Below are positions 17,504 through 24,035 of a stretch of DNA of 64,000 nucleotides, piece after piece. The DNA lies in assembly GCF_001598295.1 (NCBI RefSeq), contig NZ_BCYR01000007.1:1-64000 (forward strand), given 5' to 3'. Position numbers and translations under genes: made by a program. This stretch comes from Klebsiella ornithinolytica NBRC 105727 = ATCC 31898. GTDB lineage: Bacteria > Pseudomonadota > Gammaproteobacteria > Enterobacterales > Enterobacteriaceae. Under the pieces are notes generated by a model, which was given only the letters and a program-made list of their open reading frames with translations, was not told the origin of the DNA and searched no databases. Each line of letters starts with the position of its first letter. Position 1 is the first letter of the stretch.

Positions 17504-18279
17504 GCGTTCAGTCATATTTAGATTCTGTAGCGAAGAATGCTATTTTGAAAGATAGTACTATCACAACATCTATCAGTACACTGAAAAATAGACTTGGATA
17601 TTATTTCGATAGTTCCGATGTAATAAATCATTTCACATTTGGTTCTAACACCCGATATACAATGCTGCCAAGAAGATACGATCCGAAATCTGATGTAGAT
17701 TATATGGTTGTGTTTAACAATACAGGGCATCAGCCTCAGACTTATCTAAATCGGTTGAAATATTTCGTTGAACGTTATTATTCTTCTTCAGAACGTAAAC
17801 AAAGCCATCCAACAATAAGGCTAAATCTCAATCATATTACATTTGAATTGGTTCCGGCTGTATATAATGTGTTTTACGGATATCAAATTCCAGCACCAGC
17901 AAATAACTTTGAAACATGGATAAGTACTGACCCTAATGATTTCAATAGTAAGCTGACAGATAAGAATAGAAATAATTATTCTTTAATCAAACCATTAATA
18001 AGAATACTAAAGTACTGGAACGCAAATGCAGATTATGTTTTTGAGTCATATGATCTTGAGCAAAAAATTGTAGGTATGAATTTTCTTTTTTGTTATAACA
18101 TCAAAGACTATTTTTATAGTGCTGTTGAGCAGCTCCATTGCTCCTACTGGTCTCCTCAATGGAAGCAAAATGCTGTGAATAAATTAAAAAATACAGTATC
18201 ATCAGCTAAGGCATATGAAAGTGGTGGATGGCACTATTCTGCTGAATCAGAAATAAAAAAGATTTTGCCTGAAATTTAA
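17500..18279 (+). CDS. SMODS-type CD-NTase (cyclic oligonucleotide synthase) of a CBASS
   Basis: This 259-residue protein has the polymerase beta-like nucleotidyltransferase signature. FGS is at residues 47-49, and after a spacer YTMLPRRYDPKS come the metal-binding Asp65 and Asp67 in SDVDYMVVF. The third carboxylate is Glu116 in FELVPA. The TMLPR insertion is what I remember for SMODS-family synthases. On phage infection it would make a cyclic oligonucleotide that activates the SLATT membrane effector encoded just upstream. No Cap2, Cap3, HORMA or TRIP13 genes are adjacent, so this looks like a type I CBASS. The product nucleotide cannot be predicted here. Confidence 0.8.
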   Translation: MSVQSYLDSVAKNAILKDSTITTSISTLKNRLGYYFDSSDVINHFTFGSNTRYTMLPRRYDPKSDVDYMVVFNNTGHQPQTYLNRLKYFVERYYSSSERKQSHPTIRLNLNHITFELVPAVYNVFYGYQIPAPANNFETWISTDPNDFNSKLTDKNRNNYSLIKPLIRILKYWNANADYVFESYDLEQKIVGMNFLFCYNIKDYFYSAVEQLHCSYWSPQWKQNAVNKLKNTVSSAKAYESGGWHYSAESEIKKILPEI

Positions 18280-18295
18280 TCTTAAAATTTCATAT

Positions 18296-18330
18296 AAAGC
18301 ACAAGTATTTTTTCTTGTGCTTTATTATTT
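18296..18330. terminator. Bidirectional terminator between CBASS and HNH genes
   Basis: AAAGCACAAG, loop, CTTGTGCTTT, with T-rich sequence on the plus side and A-rich flanks that give U-rich RNA in the other direction. It separates the convergent CBASS and HNH genes. Confidence 0.7.
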
Positions 18331-18376
18331 TTAAATTCATCAGGTAGTTATAGTATAAATTTCATATAGAAGAAAC

Positions 18377-19183
18377 TTATTCCTGAGGATAACTTGCTGA
18401 AGTGAAAGTATCTGTCATCAGCATCATTTGATTCCCTTTCAGTGGTGTGAATGGAAATGCTACATAGTCCAAATTTCCTTGAGTCATATTAAAGTATAGT
18501 TTTTTGTCATCAACCGTTAATTTTGATGCATGTGCAGGATATGTTCCTTCATTTTTAAATGTAATTAAAAAAGCTATAGGAAAGAAGTGCATACAGCTAC
18601 AATGGCAAAGATGACCATCGTTAAAAAACGAGGTTTGCTGAGCAGTTATCTGTGTTCTGTTAGGATAAAACCAATAATAGAAATCATGAGTATCTTCTAT
18701 TTTTTTATTTTCGCCTAACACAAATTTTCTTAATGGTGTGTAATATTCACTATCAATAAGAGCATTTTTGCATACTTCTACGGATGTTGCTGCGAGCAGA
18801 TGACCAACCATTGCACGCAAAAAAGATACTGCATTGAAAGGCGTAGAGATAACATTTCCGTAAAAATGAACACCAGCTAAATATTGCCTAATTAGATTTA
18901 TAAAGTTCTCGATGGGAACCTTGATCTCATGATCCAAACTCCCAAGTATGTTGCCATTACAATTCTTGCATATGGTTTTAAATGTCGCTCCGGCATGAGC
19001 ATTTATTGGTTTTATTTCATCAGAGGAATAATGTTCAGAGACTGTTTTTTGAAACATTGGTTGAATAGTAGTTGCACAACGAGGTGGCACATGATCCTTA
19101 CTCAATAGACCATATGAACCGCAAATGACGCAATGCCCCTCACTAATTCTTGCATGTCTCAAACGTTCAGAAATTTTACCCAT
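18377..19183 (-). CDS. HNH-type zinc-finger protein, putative nuclease
   Basis: The 268-residue protein has an N-terminal HNH-like module. CVIC is at residues 18-21, KDHVPPRC at 29-36 contains the likely catalytic Asp-His, and CKNCNGN is at 72-78. The remaining 190 residues are of unknown fold and could sense or recognise a target. Single-gene HNH proteins of this type often sit in defence islands, and this one lies between a CBASS and a DUF488/DUF4326 operon. A nuclease role in defence is inferred. GAGG lies six bases before the ATG. A possible 24-codon leader peptide overlaps its start. Confidence 0.6.
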   Translation of the reverse strand: MGKISERLRHARISEGHCVICGSYGLLSKDHVPPRCATTIQPMFQKTVSEHYSSDEIKPINAHAGATFKTICKNCNGNILGSLDHEIKVPIENFINLIRQYLAGVHFYGNVISTPFNAVSFLRAMVGHLLAATSVEVCKNALIDSEYYTPLRKFVLGENKKIEDTHDFYYWFYPNRTQITAQQTSFFNDGHLCHCSCMHFFPIAFLITFKNEGTYPAHASKLTVDDKKLYFNMTQGNLDYVAFPFTPLKGNQMMLMTDTFTSASYPQE

Positions 19184-19250
19184 AAGAAACCTCGGAATAG
19201 CAATCTTGACTGATTTTATCGCAAATGGGTAACCTATGCATTTCTATCAT
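19176..19250 (-). CDS. Possible 24-residue leader peptide overlapping the HNH gene start
   Basis: A short frame starts at an ATG preceded by AAGGAG and ends with a TAA inside the second and third codons of the HNH gene. Its sequence begins MIEMHRLPICDKISQDC. The overlap would couple translation of the leader to the HNH gene. It is too short to judge by composition. Confidence 0.3.
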   Translation of the reverse strand: MIEMHRLPICDKISQDCYSEVSYG

Positions 19251-19747
19251 AATCTCCTTTACAGCCTTCGTGTTTAAGAATGTGGCTAAGTTACTCGCCT
19301 TTAGTGCAAAAATAATCAAATCCCAGGCCTCCTGATTTTTGGCAAAAAACCTCAAGTAATCTTTTACTCAGGAAAAAGTACAGGCTGTTTTTTTCCGCCT
19401 GAATTAAAATCTCGTTCACCTGATCCGCTTCAACCTCACCGACCAAACGCCGTGTACTTAGATCTCAGTACCGAACTTTCCACTAACCCGGTATTACCTA
19501 AAATCTGAACGATCAAAAATCTCTTTTAGATATTCTCTCCGTGCATTAGAAGGAAGGATTGTCGTGATGGTCACGCAGATTCATTCCCAGCACTGATCAT
19601 GAATATCAAAAAAAGTACTGTTTGAGGGTTATCTGATAAGGAGTATTTGATACTGAATTATTGCAGTACTAGAAGGGATGGGTGTTTGGAGTGTGCAAAG
19701 GGAGCTTTATGAGTCAGTACCGGTGTAAAATATGAGTATTTTAGTAT
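19251..19747. other. Non-coding region upstream of the HNH gene with a coding remnant
   Basis: No intact gene is seen. A minus-strand frame of 55 codons (19291-19455) has protein-like composition, with EILIQAEKNSLYFFLSKRLL in it, but has no start codon and follows a stop. It looks like the tail of a decayed gene. The part from 19460 to 19747 holds scattered AGTACT words and nothing else I can support. Confidence 0.4.
19291..19455 (-). pseudogene. Truncated gene tail, unknown family
   Basis: About 55 codons read as plausible protein on the minus strand, ending FDYFCTKGE before a TAA. No start codon is present and an in-frame TGA lies just upstream. I do not recognise the family. Confidence 0.3.
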
Positions 19748-20341
19748 TTATTCACCATCATCTAACTTATTAAGATATTCAGCAAGAACATCCCCGTGGC
19801 ATGCGTATGGTTTACAATGACAGCCTAAAGTATGCCCTCTTAAAAGTTTCAGCTTTTCATTAAAATCATCTCCACCACGTAAAAAATTACGGCTAAAATC
19901 ATAAGCAAATTTTCGGATAACTTCATCACGGTCACCATCTTGACCTATTGCATACGGATTTCCCCACAAAGTTCCACGACCTATATAAGTATCAAAATGC
20001 TCACCTTTGTCTTTATTTGAGACAAAAGTTATTTTATCTTGAATGTATCGGACAGGTATCACCTCCGAAAGATATGATTTAAAAGTTGTGAACTTCGGAG
20101 AATATGTAGAGTCAAAAATAACTGCATGAGTTAGTTTTTCATCTTGAACAACACTATCAAGTACATTATCACCAAGAAGTTTTAATAATTTTGAATCGAA
20201 GAAATTACTGATGAGGTTTGCTGGATCATCAAAGTAAAGAATTTGGTAATCATCCAGTGTTGAAAGTATCTTCGTAAGTTTTCTTTCAAACTTACCAGCA
20301 GATGCAAAGTTTGGATGGTACATTATCAGTACTTTTATCAT
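19748..20341 (-). CDS. DUF4326-domain protein, third gene of a putative defence operon
   Basis: The 197-residue protein has an N-terminal 110 residues of unknown type. The C-terminal DUF4326 domain contains YIGRGTLWGNPYAIG (residues 119-133) and ends with LGCHCKPYACHGDVLAEYL. Cys174, Cys176, Cys181 and His182 could bind metal or form an active site. The N-terminal part (VLIMYHPN..., AVIFDS) may be a Rossmann-like domain. Its ATG overlaps the DUF488 stop (ATGA), so the two are translationally coupled. Function is unknown. The tail motif resembles that of the DUF488 protein upstream. Confidence 0.7.
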   Translation of the reverse strand: MIKVLIMYHPNFASAGKFERKLTKILSTLDDYQILYFDDPANLISNFFDSKLLKLLGDNVLDSVVQDEKLTHAVIFDSTYSPKFTTFKSYLSEVIPVRYIQDKITFVSNKDKGEHFDTYIGRGTLWGNPYAIGQDGDRDEVIRKFAYDFSRNFLRGGDDFNEKLKLLRGHTLGCHCKPYACHGDVLAEYLNKLDDGE

Positions 20342-20778
20342 ATTAAGTGCTTAACCTCAAAATCAGTATCCCAATGCTTGTTCAAGTATTCTATCACAAG
20401 GCGACGGTGGCAGTGATGCGGTTTATGTTCACTGCAAAGCAAGCAACTATTTTCAATCAAAGATTTATCAATACGTTCAATTTTTCTTTTTGCCATTAAA
20501 TTCAAGAAGTTATCCTCATAAACCTCCCATGAAATGTTCCCTTTTTTGTATGGATTTAACATCTCCTTAGTCGGGGCCAATTCCGGGACATGCATATAGT
20601 TAACATTGCATAGTTCTTTTAAGAAATATTTAAGATCATTCTTCTTGGCAAATCCAGATAGTTGAGAAACGTTATTTAACCGCACATCAACTAAGTTTTT
20701 AATACTAGGCTGTGACTGGATAAGTGTAAAAAACTTTTCAGCAGTTTTTTCAGTAAACCCAATTGAATATACTTTCAT
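20338..20778 (-). CDS. DUF488-family protein, second gene of a putative defence operon
   Basis: The 146-residue protein starts MKVYSIGFTEKTAEKFF and contains the DUF488 DVR motif (residues 31-33). The family C-terminus LLCSEHKPHHCHRRLVIEYL includes Cys115, Cys123 and His124. DUF488 proteins have no firmly known activity. A good AGGA ribosome binding site lies in the two-base gap after the upstream gene. It sits between a dual-OB-like gene and a DUF4326 gene in a tight three-gene operon. Confidence 0.75.
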   Translation of the reverse strand: MKVYSIGFTEKTAEKFFTLIQSQPSIKNLVDVRLNNVSQLSGFAKKNDLKYFLKELCNVNYMHVPELAPTKEMLNPYKKGNISWEVYEDNFLNLMAKRKIERIDKSLIENSCLLCSEHKPHHCHRRLVIEYLNKHWDTDFEVKHLI

Positions 20779-20780
20779 AT

Positions 20781-21461
20781 TTAATCCTGTATTTTAATTA
20801 AAGCTGCTAAAAATTTATAACATTCATTACGTTCACTGAAAGGGGCCATGCTTAATGTAGCATAACATTTTCCATAATGGTAATCTCCATCCTCTTTCTG
20901 ACCATAAGTTGAATATATAATTGTGTCAGTAATGGAAATTTTATAATTTATTTGATTGTATTCAAATAACCCATGATAGCGTTTACGTCCATTGAAGGAA
21001 GAATGGCTTACACGAATAACTAAATCCTCAATGATAATAAAATACAGACTATTAGTCTGACCATTAATTAACTGAGAAGGAAAGCAGTCATTCACCCCAT
21101 AGTGTTGCTGAGGATTGAACCAAAGAGTGTCAGGGTATTCAACAAATTGGTCGAGCTTATTGACGGGATGAGTACCTACTTTTTTCCATCGAAACGAAGT
21201 GTCGATGAGAAAGTTCTCGGCCTGTACAGGATGATTAGCTTTTCGTAATAAATGAATGTCAACTACATCAAGTACTTGAGGTATTCTATAATCTTTAAAC
21301 TGAATTTCTTTTGTCGTTAGAGCATCGTTATCGTCAGGAAGACTGTTCCCAACAGGTCGTATCCATAAATGGGTTTCATCCTCGTGCCATTTTCTTCCTG
21401 CAAGGCAATAGTGTTTACGTTTCGCTGAGGCTGCTAATAGTACTAATCGCATGCTTGACAT
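20781..21461 (-). CDS. Dual OB-domain-like protein, first gene of a putative defence operon
   Basis: This 226-residue protein starts MSSMRLVLLAASAKRKHYCLAGRKW and includes a WIRPVG motif around residue 35. From memory this pattern belongs to proteins with a dual-OB domain (DuOB), but I cannot verify it here. OB folds bind nucleic acid or nucleotides, so it may be the recognition part of the three-gene unit. AAGGA lies seven bases before the start. A TATAAT-like -10 element is present at 21480-21485 on the minus strand, with a poor -35. Confidence 0.55.
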   Translation of the reverse strand: MSSMRLVLLAASAKRKHYCLAGRKWHEDETHLWIRPVGNSLPDDNDALTTKEIQFKDYRIPQVLDVVDIHLLRKANHPVQAENFLIDTSFRWKKVGTHPVNKLDQFVEYPDTLWFNPQQHYGVNDCFPSQLINGQTNSLYFIIIEDLVIRVSHSSFNGRKRYHGLFEYNQINYKISITDTIIYSTYGQKEDGDYHYGKCYATLSMAPFSERNECYKFLAALIKIQD

Positions 21462-21750
21462 AAAAATATCCTTATCAAAATTATATCAATAAGATGATTC
21501 TCAAGAAAAGTCAATGATTGTGAATGATATGTTATAATATTGCAGTTAATTGCCTCAAGCGAGACATTAACATAAGGATGTTAGCTTAACAAAACGTTGG
21601 GTAAGTTCGCGGAAGTAGATTAGTTTACTTTTAGTATACCTCAAGCAGACCTGCACAGATCTTCATTCAAAGTGGTTCATTAAATGAATTTTACAACCTA
21701 AAACAGACTGTATATAATGAACCATATAAAACAGACTGATGGTGAGTATC
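21462..21750. promoter_or_regulatory. Divergent promoter region with repeats ahead of the serine recombinase
   Basis: The region separates the DuOB-like operon (minus) from the serine recombinase (plus). Two copies of AAAACAGACTG lie at 21700-21710 and 21728-21738, 28 bases apart, the second touching the recombinase start. A perfect 10-bp inverted repeat, TGGTTCATTA and TAATGAACCA, lies at 21673-21682 and 21715-21724. These could be recombinase binding subsites or an autoregulatory operator. Confidence 0.5.
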
Positions 21751-22371
21751 ATGCGTGTATGGGCATATCTAAGAGCATCGACGAAAGAGCAAGATGCAGA
21801 TAGGGCTTTGAAAGAGTTGGAGGCATTTGCTCATTCACATGATCTGAAAATATCAAAGTACTTTAAGGAAAATGAATCAGGTGCAAGCCTACAGCGGCCT
21901 CAATTGTTTTTACTCTTAGATATCGCGGAACGTGGCGACATTCTGCTCTGTGAGCAAATAGATCGTATAAGCCGACTTACCGCAGAGGACTGGAAAACCT
22001 TACGAGGACTAATCGAATCTAAAGGGATCAGGGTTGTATCGTTAGATTTGCCTACGAGCCATCAGCTTTTGCATGTTCAGGATGAGTTCACCGCTCGTAT
22101 GTTTGAATCAATGAATTCTATGATGCTCGATATGTTGGCGGCAATCAGTCGCAAGGACTATGAAGATCGCCGCAGACGACAAAAGCAGGGTATTGAAAAG
22201 GCCAAGAGAGAGAAAAAATATCGTGGTCGTCCAGTCGATGAGAGCTTACATCATAAAGTACAAGAACTACTGTCTGACGGTAAAAGCTGGAGCAAAATCC
22301 AGGCTTTGATCGGTTGTTCAAGGGCTACTATCGCAAAGGTGGCTAAAAACTCATCTCTTACAGAAGAATAG
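21751..22371 (+). CDS. Serine recombinase (resolvase/invertase family)
   Basis: The 206-residue protein begins MRVWAYLRASTKEQDADRAL. The nucleophilic serine is in YLRAST, and the EQIDRISRL motif follows near residue 75. A C-terminal helix-turn-helix (residues about 165-200, SWSKIQALIGCSRATIAKV) completes a full-length small serine recombinase. It may resolve dimers, invert DNA, or act on its own promoter. The ATG at 21751 is preferred over 21739 because it gives the family N-terminus. Repeats just upstream are candidate binding sites. Confidence 0.85.
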   Translation: MRVWAYLRASTKEQDADRALKELEAFAHSHDLKISKYFKENESGASLQRPQLFLLLDIAERGDILLCEQIDRISRLTAEDWKTLRGLIESKGIRVVSLDLPTSHQLLHVQDEFTARMFESMNSMMLDMLAAISRKDYEDRRRRQKQGIEKAKREKKYRGRPVDESLHHKVQELLSDGKSWSKIQALIGCSRATIAKVAKNSSLTEE

Positions 22372-22587
22372 TGGGTAATAAATGGCAGAGTAGGCCAGTA
22401 CTGCCAGATTGTTAACGAATATAGCGGTATATGGTCAAGGGAGGGTACTTACAGTTTTGTAGTAAACGAATCCTTTCGATATCTATTCACGTTTGTGATG
22501 AAAATCAACTTTAACACAATATGTAGTATTGAGTGGTTTGCTTGAACGCTATATGCTGATTTTTCTATGGAAATAGAGGGTTCGATA
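22372..22587. other. Short non-coding interval
   Basis: AT-rich sequence between the recombinase and the DUF2188 gene. I see no gene or clear signal. Confidence 0.5.
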
Positions 22588-22815
22588 ATGGGTAAAGATC
22601 AGCATGTTGTTCCTCATGATGGAGGTTGGGCCGTTAAGGGGGCAGGAAACAGTAAAGCGACCTCCGTTCACCCAACAAAGCAATCTGCGGTAGACGCTGC
22701 AAGAGGGATTGCTACAAACCAAAAAAGTGAGCTTGTGATCCATAACAAGGATGGCAGGATCGCAAAAAAAGATTCGCATGGTAACGATCCTTGTCCACCA
22801 AAGGATAAGAAGTAA
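22588..22815 (+). CDS. DUF2188 small protein
   Basis: The 75-residue product starts MGKDQHVVPHDGGWAVKGAG and matches the pattern of DUF2188. These are small proteins with a GGWAV...G motif followed by a repeated SAVDAARGIA...L-I-H-N-DGRI layout. Function is unknown. Members are common near mobile elements. The ATG at 22588 has GAGGG upstream; an in-frame ATG at 22567 gives seven extra residues. A terminator follows directly. Confidence 0.75.
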   Translation: MGKDQHVVPHDGGWAVKGAGNSKATSVHPTKQSAVDAARGIATNQKSELVIHNKDGRIAKKDSHGNDPCPPKDKK

Positions 22816-22821
22816 CTGAAT

Positions 22822-22847
22822 AAGGGGCTTGTCGCCCCTTTTTTATG
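22822..22847 (+). terminator. Intrinsic terminator of the DUF2188 gene
   Basis: AAGGGGC, loop TTGTC, GCCCCTT followed by T residues. It is the last transcription signal before the right end of the element. Confidence 0.85.
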
Positions 22848-22924
22848 CACATCGGGAAAGCACTTCCGACACTATAACTTTCGAAAAGTACATGTCATGT
22901 CCCCAACCCTGACGGCACGTTACC

Positions 22925-23057
22925 TTGCAAGATTTTGTGCTGGACGGTACTATCGAGAGTGGTACAGTACTGTTGTAGTACTACCACTATAACCAATTGA
23001 TTAACCAACACAATTTAGTACTAATGGCTGATGGCAGGGCCCCCACCCAATTCTGGG
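22925..23057 (+). repeat. 133-bp inverted repeat, right copy (IR2-R), with attR
   Basis: Exact reverse complement of 12227-12359. It carries the P arm with clustered AGTACT words followed by the 26-bp core that forms attR. Confidence 0.95.
23032..23057 (+). repeat. attR core of the ffs-integrated element
   Basis: Direct copy of 10887-10912. To its right the sequence returns to GC-rich backbone (GATCCCTGTCTC), which would be the natural sequence downstream of ffs. Confidence 0.9.
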
Positions 23058-23427
23058 GATCCCTGTCTCTTTCCTTGTTTTTCCCATGCTCCAGCGTACA
23101 GCAAAAAGACCCGCTTTCGCACTCTGCATGTTGGACTGTTTTTCCCTGATTATTGTGCTCCCGAATCGTGCCAGCACGAGAAGTAGCGGAAAGTTTGCGG
23201 ATCATCGTGCCTGCCAGTACCGCCTCTAAAAACCCCCTCGGTTTATGCTTTAAAAATATATGTCATAAATCTGAAATAATAATGAAATATTAATGTCATT
23301 TTCATGTCACAAATAACTGGCAGATTATCTCTGGGAATTTATTGCCCGATCGGCAGCTGAAAATATATGTCTGGATCAGTTTGTTAACTTCGTGTATTAA
23401 TTATGATAAATTTATTGCACGGGAAGC
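23058..23427. other. Intergenic region with ATGTCAT motifs
   Basis: No gene is supported. The motif ATGTCAT occurs at 23260 and 23293, and ATGTCAC at 23304, upstream of the small ribbon-helix-helix gene. The same motif flanks the far end of that gene pair. The left part near attR is GC-rich and was probably next to ffs before insertion. Confidence 0.45.
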
Positions 23428-23691
23428 ATGACGATGACTACAGTAGTTTTGAACGTAAAAATTGATGCGGAGTTAAAAGAAAAGCTGCGTCATTATGCGG
23501 AAGTAAATAACGAGAATCTGGGTACTGCAACGGAGAAACTGCTGCTGCTGGCATTTCAAATAGCAGATTCAGCAGGTGAGGCGGGGGTTTCGGAAGAGGA
23601 TATCGATAGCCAGCATACCGAAGAGGAAGCTTCTCCATTAACCCCTAAAGAAATCAAAGCATTAAGAAAAATTCTGAAGAAGAAAAAATGA
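23428..23691 (+). CDS. Small ribbon-helix-helix-like protein, unknown
   Basis: The 87-residue protein has a TTVVLNVKIDAELKEKLRHYAE start, typical of ribbon-helix-helix DNA-binding proteins (a beta strand then two helices, residues 5-45). An acidic linker and a lysine-rich tail (KALRKILKKKK) follow. An ATG two codons downstream is an alternative. The last four bases overlap the next gene (ATGA). The size and overlap resemble a toxin-antitoxin or small regulatory pair. ATGTCAT motifs around the pair could be its operators. Confidence 0.55.
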   Translation: MTMTTVVLNVKIDAELKEKLRHYAEVNNENLGTATEKLLLLAFQIADSAGEAGVSEEDIDSQHTEEEASPLTPKEIKALRKILKKKK

Positions 23692-23903
23692 AACAACAAC
23701 TCTCTACAGCCAGCAACTATAGCGAAGCCTGCGACTTGTTACGTTCAGGGTATGTTAAGCATGTTCGCCTCAACTGGAATATCGGTAGTGATGAGTTCTT
23801 TCGCATTGCCTCCGACTGGTGTGATACCGGGGCGAAAATAAAAAAAGATGAAGATGGTTTTATTATCTCGTTAAAAAGCTTTCCTATCCCACGCCAGCAT
23901 TAA
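23688..23903 (+). CDS. Small protein coupled to the ribbon-helix-helix gene, unknown
   Basis: The 71-residue product starts MKQQLSTASNYSEACDLLRSG and has a mixed alpha/beta look with two tryptophans. It is translationally coupled to the gene upstream by an ATGA overlap. No family is recognised; a partner or toxin role would be a guess. An inverted repeat of TGATGTCAT follows at 23918-23952. Confidence 0.55.
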   Translation: MKQQLSTASNYSEACDLLRSGYVKHVRLNWNIGSDEFFRIASDWCDTGAKIKKDEDGFIISLKSFPIPRQH

Positions 23904-23917
23904 TGAAATTTATTCAT

Positions 23918-23952
23918 TGATGTCATCGGGCTGACATATAGCAATGACATCA
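23918..23952. promoter_or_regulatory. Inverted ATGTCAT repeat downstream of the small gene pair
   Basis: TGATGTCAT (23918-23926) and ATGACATCA (23944-23952) form a perfect 9-bp inverted repeat. It shares ATGTCAT with the sites upstream of the pair, so it may be a binding site as well as a hairpin. Confidence 0.4.
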
Positions 23953-24004
23953 TGAAGTGCAATTTATAAAAAACATCTCATATGCGTCATGGATGATGAC
24001 TTTT

Positions 24005-24026
24005 GACGGGCTGAACCCAGCCCGTC
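24005..24026. terminator. Hairpin between the small gene pair and yczR
   Basis: GACGGGCTG, loop AACC, CAGCCCGTC. A T-rich stretch follows on the plus side, so it may terminate the plus-strand pair. It also lies just past the yczR stop. Confidence 0.5.
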
Positions 24027-24035
24027 GATATTTTA

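Noticed and set aside
10887-23057. Prophage
   Set aside because: No capsid, terminase, tail, portal or lysis genes are visible. Only integrase, recombinase, helicase-like and defence-type genes are present.
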